Shown: positions 35,119 to 43,282 of the stretch, in pieces
Layout of the letters: each line of letters begins with the position of its first letter
Position numbering within the stretch: the stretch's first letter is position 1
From: Bacillota bacterium
GTDB taxonomy: Bacteria > Bacillota > Clostridia > Christensenellales > Pumilibacteraceae
NCBI GenBank assembly: GCA_009777485.1
Contig: WRLT01000001.1
Coordinates: forward strand, 434,001-498,000
Length of the DNA: 64,000 bases
Direction: 5' to 3'
Translations under genes and position numbers: made by a program
The notes under the pieces: generated by a model
Told to the model about the DNA's origin: nothing
The model's database searches: none
What the model saw: only the letters and a program-made list of their open reading frames with translations

Positions 35119-36132
35119 ATGATGAAAAAACTACATTTATTTATAGATACTTCGGAATTTATAAGAAATCATTTTAATTTTGAGAATATCAGTTATCAAA
35201 GATTGCAAAATCTTTGTGCAAAGGAAGATGTCATATTACATACTCACGATATTATTATCAAAGAAACAGAATCGGCGATAGAGAAGCGTTCCAAGGCTTT
35301 TGAATTGTTTTTAGATTGGTTACCTAAAAATGAGAAACAACTATTTAGAGGTTTATTAAAGCAATATAAAAAAGATTCTTTTGTAAAAAAAGTTGAAGAG
35401 TTTCGCACATTTCTTAATAGATGCAAAAGCAAATCCTTGAAAAATGACTTCGGCATTGTCGGTATAGATAACATAATTAAGAAGTTTTTTTCAATGGAAG
35501 CGCCGTTTTCAGAAAAAAAGAAAGACGAATTTCCTGATGCGATTTGTATAGAAAGTATCAAAAAGTACATTGAAGATAGCGGCATTCAAAAGTTTTACAT
35601 TATAAGCCAAGACCCTGATTGGAGGTCGGTTTTTTGCGATAGTACAGTTGTTGTTTGCGATAATGTGCATGATTTTCTCAATAAGTACAATACAGAGATT
35701 GAATTGCATAATAAGAAATTTAGAGAAGAGCAAGAAAGGTTAAGCGCGTATCTTAACTATGAAAAAATTCGTGAAAAAGTAAAGGACAAATTACTTGACA
35801 CTATGATTTGGCTGATTGATGACGAGGGGGAAATTGGTATAAACGATGTGCAGATTACTGATATATGTGATAATGGTTGCGAAGATAACGGTGATGTAGT
35901 AAGAGTTTATTTACAGCTAGATGTTACATTTGACGTTTCCGTGCATTATTTAAGCGAGGAAGATTCTGTTTGGGATTCAGAAGAAAAGCAATATATTATG
36001 CCTCAATATATTGATTTCGACACAGAAATAGAAGATAGTATCAACTGTGTTATTGATGTCAACAAGGAAACTTTAGAGATTAAAATTGCAGAAATATACG
36101 ACGGAAACGAATTCAGATATTCTCTTAGATAA
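35119..36132 (+). CDS. PIN-domain protein, DUF4935-like
   Basis: 338 residues. The N-terminal half has PIN nuclease hallmarks: FIDTSEF with the first Asp near residue 10, a mid-chain acidic helix, DEFPDAICIES near 136 and IISQDPDW near 165, as in DUF4935. The C-terminal half is acidic and strand-rich (EDGDVVRVYLQLDVTFDV-like) and unrecognised. PIN proteins usually cut RNA. No ribosome site: TATAAT (35107-35112, with TG extension) ends 6 nt before ATG. In the tRNA-Thr island. Confidence 0.75.
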   Translation: MMKKLHLFIDTSEFIRNHFNFENISYQRLQNLCAKEDVILHTHDIIIKETESAIEKRSKAFELFLDWLPKNEKQLFRGLLKQYKKDSFVKKVEEFRTFLNRCKSKSLKNDFGIVGIDNIIKKFFSMEAPFSEKKKDEFPDAICIESIKKYIEDSGIQKFYIISQDPDWRSVFCDSTVVVCDNVHDFLNKYNTEIELHNKKFREEQERLSAYLNYEKIREKVKDKLLDTMIWLIDDEGEIGINDVQITDICDNGCEDNGDVVRVYLQLDVTFDVSVHYLSEEDSVWDSEEKQYIMPQYIDFDTEIEDSINCVIDVNKETLEIKIAEIYDGNEFRYSLR

Positions 36133-36274
36133 AGTTTTTCTGGATAAACCCAGAGAATTAACTGCTTTAGAGATATATTTCCTTATCTAGATTTTAATAA
36201 TATAACGAACTGTAAAAAAAGAAAGTATCTATTAACAAGGTGCTTTCTTAATTTCTATATTTTAATACTCTTTA

Positions 36275-36460
36275 CTAAACTTTCAAGAACTCAGTAAATT
36301 TATCTGAGGCTTTTCTATCATCGTCTTTTTTTGAGAAGTGCGTATAAATCTTTAATGTGTTACTTTCGTTTGCGTGCCCTGCTCTTTGCGATATAACTTT
36401 ATTCAGTATACCTGATTTTGCTTTGTAGCGTAATTGATTAGAGTAAATAATAATCCGCAA
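36275..36460 (-). pseudogene. Remnant of tyrosine recombinase (integrase) C-terminus
   Basis: Reads VISQRAGHANESNTLKIYTH, the conserved GHxxxxTTxxIYxH block of phage-type integrases with the nucleophile Tyr, then a normal C-terminal tail. The N-terminal and core domains are absent; upstream is unrelated AT-rich DNA. Together with tRNA-Thr 1.2 kb away it indicates a decayed integrated element. Confidence 0.7.
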
Positions 36461-36488
36461 GCGATACTAATAATTGGCACGAAAAAGC

Positions 36489-36517
36489 ATGTCAATTTAT
36501 TAAAACTATGATATAAT
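36489..36517 (+). promoter_or_regulatory. Leaderless-type promoter of 36524 gene
   Basis: ATGTCA (36489-36494), 17 bp, TATAAT (36512-36517), then TTGTAT and ATG. Confidence 0.55.
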
Positions 36518-36523
36518 TTGTAT

Positions 36524-37690
36524 ATGTTTACGAATGATATAAAATATTTAATATCTGCCATTGGAAATTTGGACGACAACAACGAAAGAATTGAATATTA
36601 TGAACTAAATCAAAAACATTTGATTGATTATAATATGATTTTTGTTGATACGATTTTTGGGTTGGATAAAACCGAGTATCTAAATGAGATTGCCAATTTA
36701 AACTACGATGTTAATTCCTTATATTATTCAAACAAACTTTTATGCATCAATGAAACTGTTTTGCGTGACAAAAACAGAGGTCGTTCCACTTATTTAAAAA
36801 ACCAAGTTTGTGTTTCATTTGATGTACAGATTGTTAGTCAATTGAAACGGTATACTGATAACCATTTTCAAGACCCAGATTTAACAAAAATAATTAAATT
36901 ATGCAAATCGGGCAGGTGTACATTTGATATAATGCCGTTCATTATTGAAAACAGTTTTAAAAGAGAGGACGGCATCAATTTTACGGCACAAGATTTAGAA
37001 GATATAAGAGCATTTGAGACTTTATTCCCTAATTATGATAATACTTCATCTAATATTGACGAATATATGGAATCTTTCTTAGCTTTTCAACAACGCCATG
37101 AATCTCGGCAACTCATGGAATATTTTTATACAATATACAAAGCCGAGTTATTATATTTGTTAGCAATCATCTATATTCATTTTAAATTTACTACTCTATC
37201 GCCTCAAAATAAATTCGAAAAATTTTTAGAGTTTTGCAATAACGAAATATTTGCGTTTAATATAAGTGCGTCTAATTTAGCAAAGCTATTTTACGAAAAT
37301 ACTTCATTGCGCTTTTTTAAAAAAATTCAAAAGAATAACAAGACGATAATAAAAGATATTAAGAATATGGCATGGGACATATTTCATTTGAAAAATTTAG
37401 AAATGTCCGCTGGAATTTCTGAATGTGGTCCAGATGTTATATTGATTCCGATTTTGATAAGCCGAGACAAAGGCCTAAATGAAATTCGAAGTGCTTTTCA
37501 GGTTAAATGTCTTTTTCATAATATGAGAACTCGTAGAACGACTTGCGCTTATTATTCAAATGCAATGAATTATGGACATTCTCTAAAATATTTTAACGAA
37601 AAATCGGTAAAACATAGAGCAAACATAGAAGTAAATCTTGATGTAATGATTGAGAAACTGAAAGAATCAGTTAGTAGAATAATATTATAA
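36524..37690 (+). CDS. Unknown protein with PIN-like acidic motifs, 388 aa
   Basis: No family recognised. Two patches look PIN-like: VCVSFDVQIVSQL (Asp near 100) and, far downstream, NMAWDIFHLKNLEMS (near 285) with ILISRDKGLNEI (near 313), as in the paired acidic residues of PIN nucleases, here separated by a long helical insert. This is inference, not a family match. AT-rich island gene with no ribosome site; leaderless geometry. Confidence 0.6.
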   Translation: MFTNDIKYLISAIGNLDDNNERIEYYELNQKHLIDYNMIFVDTIFGLDKTEYLNEIANLNYDVNSLYYSNKLLCINETVLRDKNRGRSTYLKNQVCVSFDVQIVSQLKRYTDNHFQDPDLTKIIKLCKSGRCTFDIMPFIIENSFKREDGINFTAQDLEDIRAFETLFPNYDNTSSNIDEYMESFLAFQQRHESRQLMEYFYTIYKAELLYLLAIIYIHFKFTTLSPQNKFEKFLEFCNNEIFAFNISASNLAKLFYENTSLRFFKKIQKNNKTIIKDIKNMAWDIFHLKNLEMSAGISECGPDVILIPILISRDKGLNEIRSAFQVKCLFHNMRTRRTTCAYYSNAMNYGHSLKYFNEKSVKHRANIEVNLDVMIEKLKESVSRIIL

Positions 37691-37968
37691 TTTAAAGTTT
37701 TTCCCAAACAATGCTTAAAGTGTTATCTTTCGTTATATGAAAATCAAGGTAAACTAGCCCAGCTAAACCCAGCCTCGATTTGATATGCATATATGATTAT
37801 CTGCTTAAAAGTGCAGTCCATAAAGATAAACAAAAAAAGTATTCGATAAAACGCTATTTTTATCGTAATTTGTTACTTTGCAATGAAAAATAACGAATTC
37901 CCCATATCAAGTTTCTTTACTATTTTAAGATTTTATAGTACTTTAATAAAATAAAGGAGTATATTATA

Positions 37969-38595
37969 ATGTATGAAGTAAACTTAGCAAGCTCAATAAT
38001 AAGTGCTATAGCCCTGGTATGCGTTTTCGTGCAATCATTTATCTTACTACGACAGTTCATAAAAAATTCTAAAAAAACAAAAGCAGATTCAGATTGGCAA
38101 AAACTCAATGTGTCTTTTGCCGCAGTTAGAGAGTATCGGATAATTATAAAAGAAATAACTTCCGACCCAACTTTGCCTGATAAATTGGAGAAACTGTCTT
38201 GTGCAAATACAGAATATGAACAAGTGAAAGCTGAACGCATTAAAGCAGAAACTTTTTCTCAAACTCTCTCTGAAAAAGATAAAGAATTATCAGATAAAAA
38301 AGATTCTTTGCTTAATTCCATATTACATAATTCCGTTCAAGAGGCACTTTTTTTCGAACTTATTAATTTTTTTGAAAGTATAGGAAATGGGTTAGAAGAG
38401 GATTATTATAACCTCCATATAATTAAAAATCATTTGAAAGGGCCTCTTATCAAAACATTCAATGCTGCAAAGGGTTATATCAATTCAAAGAATACTGAAA
38501 AAAACTCCCCTAGTGCTTTTAAATATTTCCGAAAGTATGCGAAAATTTGGGGCAATGAAGATAACAATACGGAGGTTCCTCACAATGACAATTGA
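37969..38595 (+). CDS. Membrane-anchored coiled protein, first gene of radical-SAM operon
   Basis: 208 residues. One N-terminal membrane helix (SSIISAIALVCVFVQSFILL), then a cytosolic helical domain beginning DWQKLNVSFAAVREYRIII, faintly like DUF4760, with a Lys/Glu-rich coil. ATG after AAAGGAG. Its last 11 bases overlap the start of the Cys-rich peptide gene, whose ribosome site GGAGG lies inside it, so the two are translationally coupled. Possibly anchors or exports the peptide; that is inference. Confidence 0.7.
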   Translation: MYEVNLASSIISAIALVCVFVQSFILLRQFIKNSKKTKADSDWQKLNVSFAAVREYRIIIKEITSDPTLPDKLEKLSCANTEYEQVKAERIKAETFSQTLSEKDKELSDKKDSLLNSILHNSVQEALFFELINFFESIGNGLEEDYYNLHIIKNHLKGPLIKTFNAAKGYINSKNTEKNSPSAFKYFRKYAKIWGNEDNNTEVPHNDN

Positions 38596-38743
38596 AGCGC
38601 TTTTTTCGCAATGTAAGGCCGAAGGTGATTTTATAGATTACGAAGTGATTGGACGCATAAACAATAGTGAAATAAAAGCTGAATGGAATTGTGATTACGA
38701 TTGCGATAGAGATTGTGCTTGCGCTTGTTGGGATTGCAAATAG
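38585..38743 (+). CDS. Candidate RiPP precursor peptide, Cys/Asp-rich core
   Basis: 52 residues. Leader-like acidic segment (MTIEALFSQCKAEGDFIDYE) followed by a C-terminal core CDYDCDRDCACACWDCK: six Cys at 36, 40, 44, 46, 48, 51, mostly next to Asp. GGAGG at 38571-38575. Overlaps the upstream gene and ends 3 nt before a SPASM radical SAM gene. Known parallels: Cys-rich precursors of ranthipeptides and sactipeptides, where radical SAM enzymes form Cys thioethers, including Cys-Asp links. A plain metal-binding peptide is the alternative. Confidence 0.7.
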   Translation: MTIEALFSQCKAEGDFIDYEVIGRINNSEIKAEWNCDYDCDRDCACACWDCK

Positions 38744-38746
38744 CTT

Positions 38747-39787
38747 ATGAGATTTTCCGAAAAGCTTAATTGTTTTTGGTTAACCTTAAACAGAAAATGC
38801 AACCTAAGATGCAAATGGTGTTATGCACAAAATACTAAGTTTTCAGAAACTGACGATTTATCTTTTGACGATGCTTGCAGAGCAGTAACATTAGCGTGCG
38901 ACTACGGCTTTAAGCGTGTAGCTTTAATTGGCGGTGAGCCGCTATGCTGGCCTAATATAATTCCTTTAATAAGCTTTATAAAAAACAAAGGAATGAGTTG
39001 TGGACTAATAACTAATGGTGTCTTATTAGCAGATAAAAGCTATTTGCAAAAATTGAAAAACGCAGGGCTTTCTAGTGTCAATATTTCGATGAAAGCAGAT
39101 ACCAAAAAGGGCTATATTGAAACTACCGAAGTCGATGCATTTGAAAATACAATTGAAGCTATTAAAAATGTGAGTGATTTAAAAATTAACCACACAGTTT
39201 CCTACGTTTTAACTCATGAAAATATTGATAACTTACTTAATGGGCTTACCGTTGCTAAAAACGCAGGTGCAAAAAGTTATTATCTATCTTTTTGCAACCC
39301 TTATTATTCAGAAAACAAATTTAAGCACGATTGTAAAAATATTAAAAATTTAATAAATAAATTTATAAATTTATATGAGTATATTGAGGGACTGGATATA
39401 AATTACAGATTTCATCAAACATTGCCTGAATGTATTTGGCCTGAGGGTGTTTTGCAAAATCTTATTGATAAAAACAGATTAGTTTCTGCTTGTCAAGTAC
39501 ACAAAAAATGCGGCTTAGTTTTTGATTCTAAGCTACAAGTCATAATTTGCAATAGTTTATTTGATTATCCTATCGGAAAGTTTGGTGTGGATTTTAACAA
39601 TGCATCCGAACTAGATAGCTTTTTAAAATCAGAAAAAATCACAAATATTTATAAAAAGCTTTTACTTGCACCATCGAACAAATGCAAAGATTGTGATAAG
39701 TTTACATATTGTGCAGGTGGCTGTATATTGCAATGGTATAGTTATAGTTTTAATGAACTTGTAAATTCTTGTTCCTGCGTTAATTAA
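38747..39787 (+). CDS. Radical SAM/SPASM peptide-modifying enzyme
   Basis: 346 residues. Radical SAM cluster C18-x3-C22-x2-C25 (CNLRCKWC), glycine-rich SAM motif ALIGGEPLCWPN, and a C-terminal SPASM domain: C249, C255, C268, then C313-x2-C316-x5-C322-x3-C326 and C342/C344, enough for two auxiliary 4Fe-4S clusters. No N-terminal RRE peptide-binding domain is evident. Starts 3 nt after the Cys-rich peptide gene, so that peptide is its likely substrate (thioether or C-C cross-links). No exporter or protease lies beside it. Confidence 0.85.
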   Translation: MRFSEKLNCFWLTLNRKCNLRCKWCYAQNTKFSETDDLSFDDACRAVTLACDYGFKRVALIGGEPLCWPNIIPLISFIKNKGMSCGLITNGVLLADKSYLQKLKNAGLSSVNISMKADTKKGYIETTEVDAFENTIEAIKNVSDLKINHTVSYVLTHENIDNLLNGLTVAKNAGAKSYYLSFCNPYYSENKFKHDCKNIKNLINKFINLYEYIEGLDINYRFHQTLPECIWPEGVLQNLIDKNRLVSACQVHKKCGLVFDSKLQVIICNSLFDYPIGKFGVDFNNASELDSFLKSEKITNIYKKLLLAPSNKCKDCDKFTYCAGGCILQWYSYSFNELVNSCSCVN

Positions 39788-39836
39788 TAATAAACAATAG
39801 CTGTAAAATCTAACCTTTGGTTAGCGTTTAACCCCC

Positions 39837-40595
39837 CTATCTTCTCCTGTTAAACATCATAAGCAGCAACAGCAGAAAGCGTAGGAATTGTACGGCGGAC
39901 ATTAAAAATGCGGCTACGTAGGTTAGGGCGGCGGCGGTTAATACTTTGCGTGCGCCTTTAAGTTGCTGCGCGCCCATAGAGGTAGTTTGCAAATAGCGGC
40001 GCGCCCGTTTAGAGGCGTTAAATTCTACCGGCAGCGTTACTAATGAAAAAATCATGGATATACCAAAAAGCCCTACGCCTAATAAAACAAAGATAAACGC
40101 TACGTTGTCGGGCAGCCCCGTAGATAAAAATCCTAGCAGCATGCCTATTAGCAAAATAGGAAAAATTAAGCGGTTGGTAAAGTTGACAATAGGAACAAGC
40201 GCACTGCGCACCGACGAAAACACATACTTTTTATCGTGCTGAACCGCGTGCCCCGCCTCGTGGCACGCCACCGCAATCGCCCCTACCGACGGCGAATTAA
40301 ACACCGTTTGGCTTAGCCCGATAGACTGGCTGCGCGGGTCGTAATGGTCGGTAAGCTTGCCCGCCACCTGACTGATAGGAATATGCTGCAACTGATTTTC
40401 GATTAGCATTTGCTTGCACATTTGCGCGGCGGTTTGCCCTAAGCCCGCCGACACGTTAGCATACTTTTTAAATGCAGAATGTATCGCGCCGCTAGCCGCA
40501 AGCCCGAAAATTAAAATAGGAATGTACGAAAATATAATAATGATGTAAAATTTTTCGTAGTTGTCCAACGACATCCAAAACGCAGCGAAATCCAT
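39837..40595 (-). CDS. yugP: YugP-family zinc metallopeptidase
   Basis: 252 residues, membrane bound: helices at both ends and a HEAGHAVQH zinc site (VACHEAGHAV) of the neutral zinc metallopeptidase family. The cytosolic-side substrate is unknown. ATG after GGAGG. The C-terminus has helices rich in Leu. Typical length for the family. Confidence 0.88.
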   Translation of the reverse strand: MDFAAFWMSLDNYEKFYIIIIFSYIPILIFGLAASGAIHSAFKKYANVSAGLGQTAAQMCKQMLIENQLQHIPISQVAGKLTDHYDPRSQSIGLSQTVFNSPSVGAIAVACHEAGHAVQHDKKYVFSSVRSALVPIVNFTNRLIFPILLIGMLLGFLSTGLPDNVAFIFVLLGVGLFGISMIFSLVTLPVEFNASKRARRYLQTTSMGAQQLKGARKVLTAAALTYVAAFLMSAVQFLRFLLLLLMMFNRRR

Positions 40596-40668
40596 AATAA
40601 AAGCCTCCGCAAATATCTTATGCTTATATGTATTTTATATCCAAAAACGCTTTTTGTCAAGTATTAAT

Positions 40669-41229
40669 TTACTTATCGTTTTCTACTATATTATCAATCA
40701 GCCCCTCTGCCGTTTCAAACAGATACGCCGTGCCTTTGCCCAGTTCGTCTATTAAATAGAAAGCACCGCGCTTTTTAGGCGAAGAAAAATCGTCCGCAAC
40801 AATTTCGGTATAGTCGGCAAAAAACGCCCAAAGACCCTCATCGTCTACGGACTGCGAAAGCGCGGGGCTTAAAAATTGACGCGCGGCGGCGTAGTTTTTT
40901 TGCTTTACCGCGCGGAATAATCTTTCGGCATGCGTTGCGGACGCCGACGCCGACACCGCGTCCGCCGTGTAGATGTAGTTATAGCGCGGATGCAGCTTAA
41001 CGTGCAGCGCGTCCCCCGCGCTAAACGCCGCGCAAAGCTTTTCGTTAGACACAGGCTTGCCGCCCGCAATTTTTACGGTATACGGCAATAGGTGCGCCGA
41101 AAGCGGCAAAACGGTTATGTAGATAGGGTTTGAGGTATCGTACAAAAAAAATTCGGCATTTTCGCTGAATGTGCCGTTTAATAAAAACACGGTTGCAAAA
41201 TCGGTTTTAACGCGTATTCGGGTTTCCAT
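40669..41229 (-). CDS. Hypothetical protein, 186 aa
   Basis: Not recognised. N-terminal beta region (METRIRVKTDFATVFLLNG, PIYITVLPLSAHLLPYTVKI) then a helical second half. No signal peptide. Upstream only AAGG two bases before ATG; TATATA ends 6 nt before ATG, so the leaderless pattern may apply, though the -35 is poor. 73 bp from yugP. Confidence 0.6.
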   Translation of the reverse strand: METRIRVKTDFATVFLLNGTFSENAEFFLYDTSNPIYITVLPLSAHLLPYTVKIAGGKPVSNEKLCAAFSAGDALHVKLHPRYNYIYTADAVSASASATHAERLFRAVKQKNYAAARQFLSPALSQSVDDEGLWAFFADYTEIVADDFSSPKKRGAFYLIDELGKGTAYLFETAEGLIDNIVENDK

Positions 41230-41389
41230 ACCTTATATATATGTTCTGCCATGCCGATTATGTCCTACTTTCACTCTTGTGCCTGTACGAAAGCCGCACT
41301 TAAAAATAAGGTGTAACCGTGTATAAAAAGCCAAAAATGCGGCAACCATTGTTTTAGTAGAAAAATTTTACGGAGGCATTTAAGAAAAA

Positions 41390-41980
41390 ATGGAAAACAA
41401 CTGGAACATCGAACAAACTAAAAAACTGTTCGGGTACGCGCACGAGGCGGCCAAACTGGGTAAAGGCTTAATGTGGGCGTTTTTAAAAACATCGGGAGAA
41501 AGCGGCCGCAGCGTAAACAGCGTGCGCAATTACTATTACAGTCAGCTTAAAATGTTTGAGTTAGTGCCTAAACTGGCACAAGATTTAGGCATTACGCTGG
41601 TTACCAAAGAACGCGGGCAGTTTGAACTTTTTAAAACTGAGGAAATTTGTGATTTAATAGAAAAAATCCTCATCGGAAAGGCAAGCGGCGTTTCGGTACG
41701 CGCTACGATTGCCCATTTAAGCGGCGGCGACCAAAAGCAAGCGTTGCGCCTACAAAATAAATACCGTTCTATGATTACGCACCACAAAAGCCGCGTAAAT
41801 AACGTTATGAATAACCTAGCGCAACAAAACATCCCCTACTTTAACCCCTACTCTAAAACCGTAGTAACCGACGGCGCATCGCAAGACGACAACTACAAAA
41901 AGCTAACCGACTACATCGCCTCGTTAGACGAATCCGAAGTAGACAACTTCTTTACCCTAATGCGCAAGCTGTTTGCATAA
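41390..41980 (+). CDS. SANT/Myb-like DNA-binding protein, 196 aa
   Basis: N-terminal WNIEQTKKLFGYAHEAAKLGKGLMWAF with SVNSVRNYYYSQLK has the spaced Trp/aromatic and three-helix pattern of SANT-like domains, resembling RsfA-type prespore regulators of Bacillus in layout. The remainder is a helical region (SMITHHKSRVNNVMNNLAQQ). GGAGG lies 13 nt before ATG, a long spacing. A sporulation role is a guess. Confidence 0.6.
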   Translation: MENNWNIEQTKKLFGYAHEAAKLGKGLMWAFLKTSGESGRSVNSVRNYYYSQLKMFELVPKLAQDLGITLVTKERGQFELFKTEEICDLIEKILIGKASGVSVRATIAHLSGGDQKQALRLQNKYRSMITHHKSRVNNVMNNLAQQNIPYFNPYSKTVVTDGASQDDNYKKLTDYIASLDESEVDNFFTLMRKLFA

Positions 41981-41985
41981 AACGC

Positions 41986-42015
41986 AAAAAGGACGGTTTT
42001 TTAGCCGTCCTTTTT
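41986..42015. terminator. Bidirectional terminator between 41390 gene and dinD
   Basis: AAAAAGGACGG / CCGTCCTTTTT with 8-nt loop; the dinD stop codon lies in the loop-proximal part. Confidence 0.8.
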
Positions 42016-42888
42016 TTCTGTAAGCAGTTTTTTCTTTTCGTATTCGATTTCTTTAATGCTTTTATCAGGCAACGGTAAATTTTCGGGCATGGTACCGCCT
42101 GCTTGTTCTATCGCACCGCGAACAATTTTACCTATGCGATAATGTGTCGCGTTTGCTTCTTGCGGATTTTCAACGCCGTTTTTACGCATAACATCTTCGG
42201 TTTGCGCGATACGGAATAAATTAGCGGCTAATTCTAAGCTGCCCATATAATCTAAAATACTTTGTTTTTCGTAATCCAGCCCTTTACGCTGTGCAATATC
42301 AAAAGCGGTTTCACCGTTATACAACCCTTTATATCCGTAGTCTTGAAATACCGCGTACTCCTGCGAGGTTATTATTCCCGCTTTTTGGGCGGCCTCCGCA
42401 AGCAGCATATTTTTTTGCTTTATATCGCCGCGCAAGAAAAGACGTTTATCATCCTCTGTTAATTGTGCGTATAATTCATTAAACTCTTGCTGCCTTGTTT
42501 TTACCGCAAAATATGTTTGCCCCAGTGCAATAACCTCTTTGCGTGGGTCGCCGTTCATAACGATTAAATAACAAGCATAGCGGGTAAGCTTGTAATCTTT
42601 AATTTTACGCAGCTTTTTGCTTTCGGAATTGTTGAGTTCAACAATTCCCAATTTTGCCTTGCCGCCCAAAGCCATTTCAACCATTTTGTCGGTTTCAACA
42701 AAATGGTCTGCAACCTCATGCCGACTTATTTTGCAAGCGATTTTTGCCGTGCTGATTATTCTTTCAAAATTCCGCCACTCTTTGTATTGCAAAATTGTTT
42801 GCAATTCTCTTGCAAGCCAAAACTCAGCACCGTTTTCGTTTAGGTGTTTTATTTGTTCAAAGGTTTGATTTTCTTTACTTTCTGTCAT
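42001..42888 (-). CDS. dinD: DNA-damage-inducible protein D
   Basis: 295 residues. DinD signature FEQIKHLNENGAEFWLARELQ, the Bro-N/KilA-like core with YACYLIVMNGDPRKEVIALGQTYFAVKTRQQE, then a helical half. In E. coli the homologue is an SOS gene that interferes with RecA filaments. No clear LexA box is seen in the 240-bp gap upstream. Convergent with the SANT-like gene. Confidence 0.88.
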   Translation of the reverse strand: MTESKENQTFEQIKHLNENGAEFWLARELQTILQYKEWRNFERIISTAKIACKISRHEVADHFVETDKMVEMALGGKAKLGIVELNNSESKKLRKIKDYKLTRYACYLIVMNGDPRKEVIALGQTYFAVKTRQQEFNELYAQLTEDDKRLFLRGDIKQKNMLLAEAAQKAGIITSQEYAVFQDYGYKGLYNGETAFDIAQRKGLDYEKQSILDYMGSLELAANLFRIAQTEDVMRKNGVENPQEANATHYRIGKIVRGAIEQAGGTMPENLPLPDKSIKEIEYEKKKLLTEKKDG

Positions 42889-42963
42889 TATGTTAATCCC
42901 TATAACTTTATTATAGTATTTTTACAGCTAAAAGTCTAGCAATAAAACCGCATAAAACCGTAC

Positions 42964-43121
42964 AAACCTCCTCATACTAAGGTGGAACAACCCAAAACGC
43001 TGTTCAGTCGCGCAACAGTTGGCTTTTTTGTGCGTGCCGCGTACCTAGATGTACGCAAGCGCGCAAAAAAGACAAGCGTAGCGCGAATCAACTGCGTTTT
43101 GGGTTGTTCCAAAGGAGGTTT
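42964..43121. repeat. Palindromic element with copy-specific arms, covering a ribosome site
   Basis: Outer arm GGAACAACCCAAAACGC (42984-43000) is the exact reverse complement of 43094-43110, and AAACCTCC (42964-42971) pairs with GGAGGTTT (43114-43121), the ribosome site of the next gene. The core from GCAACAGTT (43012) to GCGCGAATC matches that of 6324-6452. Confidence 0.85.
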
Positions 43122-43129
43122 TACATATT

Positions 43130-43282
43130 ATGTCTCAACCCGAACTACTTGACCTGTTTCGCGGAACGGGTACGTTTTTGTACGAATATGCGGGGCGCGA
43201 TTTAAGCTATGAGGAATTAGAGGAGATTTTAGAACGCGAAGCCGAAAAGGAAGAGGCGGATGAGTTAAACCTGCCTGACTAA
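43130..43282 (+). CDS. Small acidic protein, 50 aa
   Basis: Start ATG at 43130 after AAAGGAGG (12 nt spacing). Sequence begins MSQPELLDLFRGTGTFLYEY and ends in an acidic helix. Overlaps the end of the next, convergent gene by 4 nt. Unknown function; the ribosome site lies in a palindrome arm. Confidence 0.5.
   Translation: MSQPELLDLFRGTGTFLYEYAGRDLSYEELEEILEREAEKEEADELNLPD

Noticed and set aside
35047-39836. Attachment-site duplication of tRNA-Thr 3' end
   Set aside because: I searched by eye for the GCGGTTCGAATCCGC end downstream and found none, so the island border cannot be set.
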